64,000 nucleotides of DNA from Limnephilus marmoratus (Eukaryota > Arthropoda > Insecta > Trichoptera > Limnephilidae): assembly GCA_917880885.1 (NCBI GenBank), contig OU862927.1, forward strand, positions 34,189,571 to 34,253,570, in the 5' to 3' direction. Position numbers and translations under genes: made by a program. Below the pieces are notes generated by a model. It saw only the letters and a program-made list of their open reading frames with translations, ran no database searches and was not told the DNA's origin. Below, one piece after another: positions 12,001 through 20,748 of this stretch (position 1 is its first letter; every line of letters starts with the position of its first letter).

Positions 12001-15000
12001 GTAAGAAATTAATAAAAAATTATTATTATTATTATTCATCAACAGTTAAAATATTTGAGAAGCGCAAACCTTGTCTCCAACCGTTTCACGTCCTCCACGG
12101 TCGTCATCGTTGGGAGTCTCACTCCGCTTCTTGTTCCCATCCCAGGAGCTCAGAGCACTGCAACAAACAGACCAATGTCAATTATGGGAATAGCCAAGTC
12201 CTGTTTTAACTCTAATAAACTACAGGTCAATTAATTATTTCAGTACCGCCCTGGTGAATCATCACCATCCAAAAACGAAAACGTTACTTGAATAGTCAAC
12301 ATCACCCAATCTTCCTATGAATAAGTGCCCCGTCCTAATTTTATTTATTTTTTATTTTATTTTATATTTTATTAACGCCCTAGTGGGCTTTTACAAGAAA
12401 AGAAGCAAATATATAATTAACAATTATTAATTACATGTATTACATAAACAATAAAACAGAATAAATATGAATGCAATCGACTCGTTAGGTAAAGAATATT
12501 ACAACATAAAAATGAAATGAAATAGTACAAGTTGTACTCAAAAAAACTAAAACAATTCAGCTTTAAATATTTATACATATTATTAACAATAATATTTAAT
12601 AACTTTTATTATTACCGTGCTTCAATTCGACATTGTCAATTTATTCATATTTTTATGTAGCCGTTAGACATTTAGGAATGTCATACAATGTATACATATC
12701 CACCAGTGTAACCATTAGCGATGTATAGGTTCAGCTGGAGTGGGCTCCTGAACTCGGGTTCTTCGCAGGAAGCGGATCCTACTCCTACTCCTTTTTCAAA
12801 TCGACTACTCCCAGAGAAACCGGTCCAGCACTCGGACCGAAACCCGGAACTCGGCGGTCCGAGCCATTCACGAGTCTGGCTGCCGATAGAGTAACTGTAC
12901 TCGGGATATCAATATAAAGTCATTGGAAGTTAAGTCTATCGATCTGACATTGGTAAGTTATCGATTTGAAAGGTTAAACACAAAGAACATCGAATGAGAT
13001 TTGGGCACCTGTTGTAGATCTCGGGCAGACAGTCGGGGCGCCGCTTGGACAGCGGCAGCGAGCGCATCTCCAGCAGCTGGTCGCGCGAGTAGCGGCGCGG
13101 GGGCGGGCCCGCCTCGCCCCCACCGCCCTCGCCCCCGTCGCCCGCCCCTCCCTCGCCCTCGGCTGCGCGCCGGGCCGCCGCCACCGCAGCTTCCGACGGA
13201 AGCTCGTCACCTGCCGACAAAAAGACATCTCAGCAAAATGTACATGGAAACATCCTCTAAAGTTAGGCATAGATATGTGATGAAGTGATGAAGCAAGGCT
13301 CCGCCAATCTCCTCGCTCTCCAGTTCCAGACGCCTGTGAGATTTGATCAACTGCAGTAAAATATTGGCAGTATTTACTTGCATTGGCTGGTGGCCACTAG
13401 AGGCTCTAGTGTAGCAAAGTGACATTAGAATGAATGGGAAATGTTAGAAGTTGAGGGCATATAACTGCAGTATCGTGCAGTTCTACAGTATTTGCTGTAA
13501 CGCATCGGTGATCTTCCGAGGAGGCATGTCTGGATGAGCAAGCTTTTCCTTCTCCTTCTTCATCTACTTCAACTTCCTCACTTCCTTCAGTCACTCGGCG
13601 TACCAGACTTCAACTGGCTGTGGGCAACTTTTGTCAAAATAATATTTCATAAATAGATCAAAACATACTCCCTTCCAACACCCCTGGACGGACACAGAAA
13701 GATGTATTAAATGGATATAATAATTAAAACTTGTAGTAAACCTGATTTGCAACAAAATCACAAAAGAATACAAATTTTGATTAAGGATGGGTTGAAGTTA
13801 ATTTTCACATTCTGTGAAAGTTCGGTTCAAGTTCTGTGATTATTTAAGTTTTATTAAGCAGCTGGCCTATAATGATATAATAACAGAACTTAAATAAAAC
13901 TTATACAGAATGTGAAAATTAACTTTAAAAAATTGGTGAATTTTTCAAATTTTTTGAAATAACCTGTCAAGTCATGGGTCAGAACCATTCCCTGCTGAAA
14001 ACTGATGAGAGAAACGGGTCTAATAACTTAAGTAAGAAAATTTGGAAAGAAACCAGACTGCCTGGCTGAGAAACCTTATTGAGAAAATATTGACAGAAAT
14101 CTCATTAAATCTAGCTAAGAATCCAAGCTGAGAAATGCTAAGAAACCAGGCTTAAGAATGATAATGAAGAAACCAGATGAAGAAATCTGGCCGACAAACC
14201 AAGTCAAAACACCTAGTTGAGAAACCAAGCTACAAAACCCAAGCAGAGAAACCCTAAGAAACCAAGCTTAAGAAACCTGATGAAGAAACCAGACGAAAAA
14301 ACCTGGCTGAGACCAGGTTAAGAAACCTAGTTGAGAAACCAAGCTGGGAAACCTGGATGAGAAACCAAGCCAGGAAACCTAGCTAAGAATTCAAGCTAAG
14401 AATTCAAGCTGAGAAACCAGGCTTAAGATACCTGATTGAAAAATCTGGTTGGAGAAATTTGATTAAAAAACCTGGTTGTGAAACCTTGCTGAGAAATCTT
14501 TAAAAATCTGCATGAAAATACAAGGCTAAACTAAAAAAAATCCTCGCTGAGAAACAGGCCTGATATGCCAGGCTGAAAACACATCTAAGAAACTTGCCTG
14601 ATAAATTCGAAACAGCCTAAAGAAAAATTCTATCATTGACATTATGACCATCGCAAGATACTTCGGAAGACGTATAAAATCAGCCCAAAACGCATGCAAA
14701 CTTACACCACCGAATCCTCTTCCTCAGGCTGCCCGAGTGACTCCTCGGCCCTGAAGACTGCAGCAAGATCGGGTGCAGCCTCTCCCGTTCTCGGTCCTCT
14801 CGCGGTATGGGACTGCTGCACTTCATGCTGGCGTCGGGCACGTGCGGCTCCATCATGTTGCCGATGGCGAGGGCTTTGCGCGAGGAGCTACCTCGACGGC
14901 CGCGACTGCGCTTGCCGGCGCCGCCCCGCTTGGATCGGTGCTGCTGCACACCCTTGCTCACGGGGATGCGCGTCATACCGCTGCATTCTTTGCCGCGCTC

Positions 15001-15021
15001 CTCCGCGCACGCTTTGCCCAT
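5719..15021 (-). CDS. 4E-T: eIF4E-transporter (4E-T / EIF4ENIF1), 5' part, 8 exons
   Basis: Minus-strand exons 15021-14706, 13210-13009, 12157-12070, 11452-11227, 9660-9504, 8933-8802, 6759-6691 and 6070-5719 join with canonical GT/AG sites and matching phases at every junction (1542 nt, 514 codons). In 4E-T order I see the eIF4E-binding motif YSRDQLL (about residues 146-152), LPLSKRRPDCLPEIY, DPRERIRKESE, VLSPQRRSF, SRRIGSGRIMSRE, an RNDRNDR-rich basic stretch, DEEPEWFSGGPTSQ and DTIELRGFDD. 4E-T is a nucleocytoplasmic and P-body protein that binds eIF4E and DDX6/Me31B and represses or decays mRNA. The IEL motif is the first half of its DDX6-binding Cup-homology domain. A Ser/Asn/Thr-rich tail follows. 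The C-terminal part is not in the window. The protein has about 145 residues before the eIF4E motif, far more than the roughly 30 in the human protein as I recall it. Confidence 0.9.
6139..6475 (-). mobile_element. tRNA-derived SINE, minus strand
   Basis: The body matches the copies at 43457, 51488 and 51790 (GAATACCGCACAAGAGACCC and CATCCCCAATTGGGG at the 3' side). The right end is a decayed tRNA-like head after ATTTATTTGCC, so the element reads right to left. The B-box is mutated. It lies in the intron between 4E-T exons 7 and 8. Confidence 0.72.
6691..6759 (-). CDS. 4E-T: 4E-T exon 7
   Basis: This 69-nt exon (acceptor TTTCAG, donor G/GTAACA) encodes DDNRRGNRYNERRRYDKDEE and PEW, the last codon being split to exon 8. 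RRxYxxDEEPEWF is the conserved block before the Cup-homology domain. Confidence 0.93.
7514..8005 (+). mobile_element. TTAA-flanked MITE, family 1, copy 4
   Basis: This is the most diverged copy of the family at 1303, bounded by TTAA at 7514 and 8002. The AACAAGGTCAGAATCGCTTG and TTTCATTCACCTGGCAACAC landmarks remain, while the 5' block carries a poly-A run. It lies in the intron between exons 6 and 7. Confidence 0.72.
8086..8789. mobile_element. hAT-like non-autonomous element at a splice donor
   Basis: The termini TAAGGGTCGACCGAGA and TCTCGGTCGACCCTTA are perfect 16-bp inverted repeats flanked by an 8-bp duplication GATTGGTG (8078-8085 and 8790-8797). Eight-base duplications and a TA(A/G)GG terminus are hAT features. 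Subterminal regions are packed with CTCGG/CCGAG motifs, as expected for hAT transposase-binding sites. The middle (about 8334-8622) is a truncated TTAA-type family 2 element, so one element lies inside the other. No transposase ORF is present. Confidence 0.88.
8802..8933 (-). CDS. 4E-T: 4E-T exon 6, basic RD/ND-rich
   Basis: The acceptor is TTTAG/GT and the donor AG/GTAACA. It encodes YERRSFGRDLYGNSEKTRN and NDRNDRNDRDRDVLGDSRF, matching the charged Arg/Asp-rich linker of 4E-T. A hAT-like element lies immediately downstream: its 8-bp target duplication covers intron positions +5 to +12. Confidence 0.9.
9025..9345 (+). repeat. Dispersed repeat, foldback-type family R
   Basis: Shares TTCATCCCTCCCACTG, GTGGTGCAAGGCGAAG-like, CCACGCAGCTGG, AAGACC and CCGGGCACCCCT with 52495-52700, and is related to the repeat at 18225-18690. 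It is intronic in 4E-T. The ORFs across it on both strands are fortuitous. Confidence 0.6.
9346..9503. other. intron segment before exon 5
   Basis: No separate feature recognised. It lies between repeat R and the 5' splice site of exon 5. Confidence 0.4.
9504..9660 (-). CDS. 4E-T: 4E-T exon 5, RIGSGRI block
   Basis: The acceptor is TGTGTTCCAG and the donor AG/GTACTT. It encodes AREQASRRIGSGRIMSREM and then WERGGEAGAETGDHGGGN and YRPPRERGED. RRIGSGRI is a conserved 4E-T motif. It enters in phase 1 and leaves in phase 2. Confidence 0.9.
9795..10180. repeat. AT-rich dispersed repeat, family 4
   Basis: Contains the family pattern CTAAAAACTGTTTTTGAAAG, GTGATGAAATATGC and ACCTTACGTTTTTTCTA, also present around 39190-39380 and in inverted form near 10880-11175 and 21920-22095. 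A 31-bp stretch (ACATACATATTTTATTAGAC core) is repeated at 10072 and 10100. No coding sequence. Confidence 0.55.
10305..10380 (+). mobile_element. tRNA-like SINE head
   Basis: GGGGCAAGGCTCTTGACTAG resembles the A-box side and GGGTTCAAATCC matches the pol III B-box consensus. Spacing is tRNA-like, but the acceptor stem does not pair, so this is a SINE head and not a tRNA gene. It is followed by GTTGTGTTATTTC, as in the SINE at 43457. Confidence 0.6.
10471..10752. repeat. Tandem duplication, 145-bp unit, two copies
   Basis: A unit running from AATAAAAACAAATACATA to TTTGTAATTGTGGTTGG occurs at about 10471-10605 and again, essentially identical, at about 10616-10750. The near-identity indicates a recent local duplication inside an older repeat. 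The downstream half (GTTTCATAAAAATGTACC to TCCAACACCGTTT) recurs at 40445-40530. Confidence 0.8.
10860..11180. repeat. AT-rich dispersed repeat, family 4 (inverted)
   Basis: Contains TTCGAATTATAAAATTTGAA, GCATATTTCGTCATCTTTCA, CAGTTTTTG and TTCCATTTATTTGG, shared with 21940-22095. It is intronic, just downstream of 4E-T exon 4. Confidence 0.55.
11227..11452 (-). CDS. 4E-T: 4E-T exon 4, SPQRRSF block
   Basis: The acceptor is GGTGTTCCAG and the donor GTAAGT. It encodes RRSGDPRERIRKESEGIV, LSPQRRSFNSGCF, a Gly-rich run (GGIGGGVGAGGAGMGGG) and RLRPDSPISYDRTGDPKADM. The DPRER and LSPQRRSF blocks are hallmark conserved 4E-T segments. It leaves in phase 1. Confidence 0.92.
11485..12040 (+). mobile_element. 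LINE 3' fragment, reverse transcriptase C-terminal end
   Basis: From about 11530 to the stop at 11842-11844 one frame reads LEVHSLQFRREG, THLFRLLRGYLENSTILERV, RHHRLFYLPACRTNL, PVGRSILLLNQIS and FGVGEERFKREILLIL. This is the pattern of the C-terminal end of jockey/R1-like LINE reverse transcriptases (conserved arginine, RTN and small-domain leucines). An AT-rich 3' UTR and an (ATT)n tail near 12017-12037 follow. The element is 5'-truncated and lies between 4E-T exons 3 and 4 on the opposite strand. Confidence 0.7.
12070..12157 (-). CDS. 4E-T: 4E-T exon 3
   Basis: This 88-nt exon (acceptor TTGCAG, donor AAG/GTTTGC) encodes ALSSWDGNKKRSETPNDDDR and then GGRETVGDK. It enters with one base completing the codon left by exon 2 and exits in phase 0, as exon 4 requires. 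The WDG near its start aligns in position with the tryptophan block after the eIF4E motif in other 4E-T proteins. Confidence 0.82.
12240..12330 (+). repeat. SINE body fragment
   Basis: CCGCCCTGGTG, CATCCA and AAACGTTACTTGAA align in order with the body of the SINE at 43457. It is short and headless. Confidence 0.4.
12340..12420 (-). mobile_element. LINE 3' terminus, minus strand
   Basis: On the minus strand GTAAAAGCCCACTAGGGCG is followed by TTAATAAAATAAAA-type tail. The same GTAAAAGCCCC...GGGGCG plus A-rich tail ends the LINE fragment at 36970. No coding part can be traced upstream to about 12700. Confidence 0.45.
12421..13008. other. 4E-T intron 2 remainder
   Basis: AT-rich, with a GC-richer patch at 12730-12900 (repeated ACTCCTACTCC and CGGTCCGAG). 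No exon or mobile-element ends recognised. Confidence 0.4.
13009..13210 (-). CDS. 4E-T: 4E-T exon 2, eIF4E-binding motif
   Basis: The acceptor is TTTTTGTCGGCAG and the donor AG/GTGCCC. The exon holds a Glu/Gly/Ala-rich low-complexity stretch, then RRYSRDQLLEMRSLPLSKRR and PDCLPEIYN. YSRDQLL fits the canonical eIF4E-binding consensus YxxxxLL. The following block corresponds to the conserved region after it in 4E-T proteins. It is very GC-rich compared with the surrounding introns. Confidence 0.92.
14035..14625. repeat. Degenerate minisatellite, GAGAAACCAAGCT-like
   Basis: A degenerate array of roughly 13-17-bp units built on GAGAAACC, CTGGCTGAGAAACC and AAGCTGAGAAACC, with many AAGAAACC variants. 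It lies in the intron between 4E-T exons 1 and 2. No coding potential. Confidence 0.75.
14706..15021 (-). CDS. 4E-T: 4E-T exon 1 (proposed start)
   Basis: The exon opens with ATG at 15021 (MGKACAEERGKECSGM) and ends at a strong donor, GTAAGT, in phase 1. The next exon begins with the two bases that complete the codon. It is GC-rich and basic (HRSKRGGAGKRSRGRRG), with later PHVPDASMKCSSPIPRED. I do not recognise this part as a known 4E-T block. It sits between two minisatellites (14035-14625 and 15025-15410). An upstream 5' UTR exon is likely but not visible. The exon could instead start at an unseen acceptor. Confidence 0.6.
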
Positions 15022-15024
15022 ATT

Positions 15025-15412
15025 ACCAAGTGGCTTCTTTACTTTTACTCCTTTCAGATCACTCTCCTGTGAGTTTGTTTACTTTTATGACTTTCGTTTA
15101 TGTTCCTGATGGTTTGTTTACTTTTACTGCATCCAAATCACTATCCTGGTGTTTTCTTTACTTTTACGACTTTTAGATCACCCTCTGGGTGGTTTGTTTA
15201 CTTTTACGACTTTCAGATCACTCTCCAGGTGGTTTGTTTACCTTTACGACTTTCTGATCACTTCCCTGGTGGTTATTTACTTTTACGACTTTCAGATCAC
15301 TTTCCTGATGGTTTATTTACTTTTACGACTTTCAGATCACTTCCCTGGTGGTTTGCTTACTTTTACGACTTTCAGATCACTTTCCTGGTGGCTTGTTGAC
15401 TTTTGCTTACTT
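15025..15412. repeat. Minisatellite, about 40-bp unit, 9-10 copies
   Basis: The unit is ACTTTCAGATCACTTTCCTG followed by GTGGTTTGTTTACTTTTACG. About nine to ten copies are recognisable, the leftmost most diverged. It abuts the proposed first exon of 4E-T on its upstream side. All ORFs across it are artefacts of the period. Confidence 0.88.
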
Positions 15413-17600
15413 CTTCTCCGATAGTTGTCCTATCAATCCCTTGTGTATGCTTGTAGTTTATTTTTTATCACTGTTTAGTCTCTTTCCCAGTGGAAATTTA
15501 TATTATGAAGCACTTAATTGCTGTTTAAATTTCATGTGTTTATTTATTATTTATTGAATGTTTATTTCAAGTTCTTTGTTTATTGTTTTCTGGCCTACTA
15601 CTTTGCCCTAGCCGCGCAAATCTGTTTGATGTATTTCTCGACAGTTTGCTTATTCTTTTAATTGTTTGTTTACGTAAAATTACAGCTTACCTACAATATA
15701 AATCCGTTCATATTCACTGAGAGTTCACTCACTTTGTGGATTATTTGCTTCCCTTGATGGTGCTTTGTTTTATACTAGTGGTGGCTATTCTCTGAATGTC
15801 CCCTTCCCAACAATATTAAATACAAACAGTTAACAAAAGATCAGTCCGATTTCAGAATCCTCGGTGCATTCTAAACCAAAAACTCGACAAAAAAATTGAC
15901 AACGAAATTTTACGAAACAGACCGAATTTCTCGCCATAAAAACGAATAATGTACCTTATCATCTATCATTAAATATTACATGCGGTTTTAATACAAGAAA
16001 AAATTACAATAATTATTTTGCCACGATGCAAGTTCGGTCTTCGGAAAGATCGAAAATAGTAACTCTTCAAAGAAAACGAAAAAGATTTTTTTTATTCCAA
16101 TCCTCAAAAATTAAACAGAATAAATTTCAGTAAATCAACACAATTATACCAATATTATACCAATTGCAGAAAAAAAATATGTTAGCATTAGATCAGGCAG
16201 AAGATTCAGATGGAATCAAAAACGTCAAAAACATAATTTTCGTAATTTTGCGATTTCTCCAGAAGGATAAAAAAAGCCAAGGGCCATGTAGTTTTTTTTT
16301 TATTGATGTTATATTATTATGTTGTAACTTTCGAACTGAACTTCCAGATTTTAAAAACGCCAATAATATTCGTACACGGTTTCGTTCATTTTAGCACAAA
16401 TTAACATCATGAAAAAATCACTTTCCCGCGTTCACAATATTTGTTCAAACTTTTATTTTAAAAAAGCAATATGATCCGCACTTGAAAAACATATTTACTT
16501 ATTATAATTTACCCTCCTGCGAATTTTTGTATGACGATAACAAAAAATGACATAAATCCAGTCAGAAAATTAAAAAAATGTATCCACAACGCGCTCGTAA
16601 TTTTGCTGTAGGTACACTGCAAAACGTAGTGAAGACGAAAGAATAAATCGACCGAACAATAGACGCCCAGAAATCGAATGAAATCAGAAAAAACTTTCTA
16701 CAAATTGCAGCAAATTACGAAGATTAACCTCGAAACTTTTTCAATTCCCTATATTGGGGAGTTTGACATTATCAACTGATACCATCTGCTAAACCGGAAT
16801 AGATATAAAAGAGAAACCAATATTATTTTTAAACGTTAAATAAAGTTTTATATTGATTTAATTATGTTTATAATTCACGCCGCCAGGATCTCTGTTGTTT
16901 AATTTGCACATTATTCAACAGAGTTTTTTGATTGGTTCATTTTCCCGCCGATTTAGTGAAGGCCAATTAAAATTCGCTAACAATTTATAAGGCACTCTTC
17001 GAATAGGTTCGAAAATTGCAAACGCTTGTAAAACGAAAGCGAAGTATTAAAAAAATACACAAACTAATAAAAAACGTAAACAGGATGATCGTTCGTGAGT
17101 TTATAAATATTTTAGACGGCCATTGTGAGTTGTGACAATTATACGATAATAATTTCGTAGGTAGGCGTTCATTTAGTACAAACGTTGCGAAATTAACGCA
17201 CTTTGCGCGAGTACCTACCGCAATCATACTAAACATCAACAATCGACATGTTTATCACGTCACTATTTATCAGTGATGTGATAAATCCATAACGTTACAA
17301 CAGTCATAGAATTTTCACAACAAGAAAATAGTGGTTTGTAAAAGTAAATTATTTTCCTAGATAATTGTTGACTAAAAATAATAATATACGTACAACACGG
17401 TCACTGACACGGTCAGGTGGTCAACAAGCGGCAGTCTCTGGTTCAAGATTTTTCAAAATTCACGCAATTTAAAGTGCATTCCAGCGGTTCTTAAATCCCT
17501 CAGTGAGAAACACGATTAGAAAAAAACTGTGTAGAAACTCAGGGGAAGCCGGGTACTCATATTTAACTTCCAGCGATCCAATTCGTTGAGTTGGCATATA
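15413..17600. other. no gene recognised, presumed 4E-T upstream region
   Basis: AT-rich, with a GC-richer patch around 16875-16960 (CACGCCGCCAGG, TTCCCGCCG). A 5' UTR exon or promoter of 4E-T could lie here, but I cannot place one. The only ORFs are short and unconvincing. Confidence 0.4.
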
Positions 17601-18005
17601 TTAAGAGGAAATACTAGCTGCGCTTTTCTATACAAACGTATTCCCCGTTTATCTCTCTGGATTTTGACCCTAGAGCAAAATTTTTTTTTACATAATATAG
17701 ATATTGACCACTAGCGTGTCGGTACGTTTTGTTTTTTTTGATAATTTACTTCTCATAGAAGTTACGACCTTCCAAAAATGAATAAAATTGCCTAATTTAA
17801 ACGCCGTCAAAAAACGTTCAGTATACAAACTAAACAATGTATTTTGAAAAAAAGCAAAACGTACCGACATAGAATATTTTCTTTTAATACAGTTAGTAAA
17901 AAAAAAATTTTAAATCCGTCCAGTTTTGGAGAAGAAAAATGGGGAATACAAAACATCAGACGTGCAGGTGTCCCTTTCGCTCATTTCTCCTGAGGGGGGC
18001 CGGGG
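17601..18005 (+). mobile_element. TTAA MITE, family 3, copy 1
   Basis: Begins TTAAGAGGAAATACTAG and shares long blocks with 49376-49812 (CGTATTCCCCGTTTATCTCT, AAAGCAAAACGTACCGACAT, CAGTTTTGGAGAAG). The copy at 44658 shows both TTAA ends. The right end here is unclear. An internal inverted pair, GTCGGTACGTTTTG / CAAAACGTACCGAC, is present. Noncoding. Confidence 0.65.
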
Positions 18006-18224
18006 AACGTGGGTTTTGACAAATACATACATATAATGCGAAGTAGTGATGTAAAGAATTTTATCGGTAGACTAGTGTTGTCCTTGCCCGAGTAATCGAT
18101 ATTTTTTATTCGTTTTTTTTCTGTTTAGTGACTCATCGCGGTATACCAATACTGACCGAGCTTTCATACTAAAATTGTGCAAAATTAAATTTTTTTATGT
18201 CAAGTACTATAATAAATTTTCAAT

Positions 18225-18690
18225 TTGGGAGGCGTTTTAGGTACCATCGCCCCGGGAACCATTTATTGGATAACCAACACCCCCGCCACTTGGTCACCGC
18301 AAGTGGTCCTCTATGTTTGGTGACAGAGCCTGGGTTCCCGGGTTCACGGATGAGGTCTGCATGGGTTTTGGTGGCGGATAATTTTGTCCACTTACTGCGT
18401 GGCGGGCCGGATTGGGAGAAACTGGAAGAGGAAGATCTTTTGATCTCTACAGCTGGACTCTCCACCATCATTTCATACTTTTACCTACCTTTTCCCTACC
18501 CAAAACTTCCTTTCCTTCCTTATCCTAAAAATACCCTCCACACAGCTTCTCCAATGATGTCCAACAACTTCTCCAAAAAAGTCCCTGAGCGATTATTTTT
18601 CCTCGGTGCCTCCAATGTGAGGTTTATGTTTTTAAAAAAAATCTGTTTCAAATTTTTAGTTGAGAGTCGCTTACATTGCCTTCAGTGATT
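18225..18690. repeat. Dispersed repeat, family R
   Basis: Contains GGTACCATCGCCCCGGGAAC, TGGATAACCAACAC and GGCGGGCCGGATTGGGAGA, matched at 52200-52345 and, inverted, at 52700-52780. A further part, CTGTGTGGAGGGTATTTTTA on the minus strand, is shared with 44550-44600. The 163-residue ORF across it is not a gene. Confidence 0.6.
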
Positions 18691-18784
18691 AATTGAAATT
18701 TTTTGTTTGTAAACACTTTATTGTACAAAATTTTTTACCACTATACAATGAATTTTAAACAATTTATGATTTAGATCTTTCTCT

Positions 18785-20000
18785 CGCCGGTAAATTTCTT
18801 GATATGCGACCGTCAATTGTTTCTGGTAAAAGGCATTGGTGGTAGAAGTTTTTCTAACAGTGGTTCAATTTTTTGCCAGATTGAATCGTCCCTTTCAATT
18901 TTTTCATACGGCAAACCTTTAGGACTCCACACGACAAAATAACAGTATTTACGACGAGTAATGTGTAACTGGCCTTGTACTTGGTAGAAGTAATTGTGAT
19001 TCCGTTTTAATGTTGAAGCATTGTCTTCAATTTTACAGTTATCAATTTTTTTTGTTCAAATCCTTCTTCTGGTGACATATTTACTATACTATATGGGCAT
19101 TTCACTTCAATTATAGAATCCTTGCCAAAAAGGCCATCCGGACTTGCCGCTAAAAAGTTTTTGTTTTCATCGATAAATAGTCCACAGGCGAATACCTTTA
19201 ATTTTGTTTCTTTTGTAAATTGCTCAATTGCTTGGTTTTCATTTTCTTTCCCATAATTTGTGGCCATATTTCCTTTAAATGGCGAGTACAGTAGCGAATT
19301 TAATACTCTCGCAACTGAAGTTTTTGGCCGTAGCTTACATATTTTTGTCCAAAGTTAGAAGCTGTAAGCCGCTTACGCCTTTCAATTGTCCACAAATTAT
19401 TATTGCTTTGGCCCACCGTATTCCTTTCGAGTTCATCCTTATTCGATGGAGATAATTCTTTGAAAAATTCCTCTTTATCGTTTCAAATAATTCAGCTGGC
19501 ATATCTGGATCTAATTCCAATTGACCATAATTTTCATCAGGCCCTGTAACTTTTTTTCTCTTTTCTGTCGTGTTTTCGTAATACCTTAGTTTTATTTTTC
19601 GACACCTCTGTATTGTCTCCTTCGAACGTCGTTTTCTTTCAATAAAATGCTTCGTGTAGTTGCCAGGACTGTGGCCTTGGATTTTTTTTGTATTCGTGAA
19701 TGGGTTGTCATTTCACTATTCCACGAAGTTACTGCTCAAGAAGCTCAACTGCTGAAGTTATTCCATTTTTGTAAAATTTGCTCTTTTTCCGCCTATAAAT
19801 TTGGCTATAACGTTGTTGAATTGCTCCACAGTGTTATTTGTCACGTTAATAATAAGACTTTCTGCATTTGCTATTAGAGACGACAATAATTGTTGAATAT
19901 CAGTCCTGTTCCACAATCTTGAAGATCGCTTACTAAATTTGGATCATTAGTATACTTCTCCGACTTGCAATAGTATGACGAACATTTTGTATGATCACCA
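18785..20000 (-). pseudogene. Decayed YqaJ-type exonuclease-domain gene
   Basis: On the minus strand, fragments in family order can be read across stops and frameshifts: ERRKRLTASNFG near 19360, YGKENENQAIEQF, ACGLFIDENKNFLAASPDGL and IEVKCPYSIVNM (19090-19260), then LKRNHNYFYQVQGQLHITRR and KYCYFVVWSPKGLPYE (18900-19020). The SPDG and ExK residues match the PD-(D/E)XK catalytic signature of YqaJ-like viral recombinase/exonuclease domains, which occur in many insect mobile-element-associated proteins. A frameshift at a poly-T run near 19050 and stops upstream make it a pseudogene. Sequence to about 20300 may hold the decayed N-terminal part. Confidence 0.78.
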
Positions 20001-20748
20001 AAAACATGGTTTGCGGCATTTTTTTGTCCATTTTCAGATTTTTTACTTTATCACTTTGTGCCGTGTTTTCTTGCTCTTTTCTGTAATTTACTGCTCAAAC
20101 TATAGCTTTTCTCATACGTAAAACGTTTGCTTCAACCTTTTTCCTTATGTGAACTGGTACAAAGCCTTTAGCGTTGTTGGTTTTTTTTCTAAGTGCTTTT
20201 ATTTTATTGCAAAAATTGCGAAGTAAGTGATTTTTGCACTTTTTTTTGTACTATGAAGTTGGGCCTGAAGCCTTGGGTTGAAGTTTCGCTAATATTGTCT
20301 TCATGTAATTAAATATTACAATTTAAGGTTTTATAAAGTTGAAAATAAAAATAAAAAGTTTTGAAGTTTAAAAAAATTATATATTTGTTTCCTTTATTTC
20401 AAACTGACTGTAATAAATATTTTAAAAAAATGTGTAGGTAAATCTATCTATAGGTAAAAGACCAACATTTTTGATTGAATTTTGAACGAACTAACACATC
20501 CTTTTTTGTATTTACTGCTTAAAGAAACTCAAAAATACAGGAGTACAAATCAAACCTCAGCAAGCGATATATCTAACATTTTAAACATTATTATTTACAA
20601 ACATGTCAACTCACACGTATGATACACACAACACAATAAATCCATTTAGATTTAATTGTCTAATAAAATATGTAAGTGCTTTTATCTTTTTCGTTATCGT
20701 AATTTTAATTAGAAAAAAACTTAAGGTGGGCTATTTTTAAACCTTTTT
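20001..20748. other. no confident feature
   Basis: AT-rich. The left part may be the decayed N-terminal region of the YqaJ-type gene. Nothing else recognised. Confidence 0.35.

Noticed and set aside
14694..15176. 160-codon plus-strand ORF
   Set aside because: Shadow of GC-rich 4E-T exon 1 read on the opposite strand plus minisatellite.
15100..15424. Repeat ORFs TFTTFRS...
   Set aside because: Direct translation of the 40-bp minisatellite.
18197..18688. 163-codon ORF
   Set aside because: Lies across repeat family R, which recurs noncoding at 9025 and 52190.
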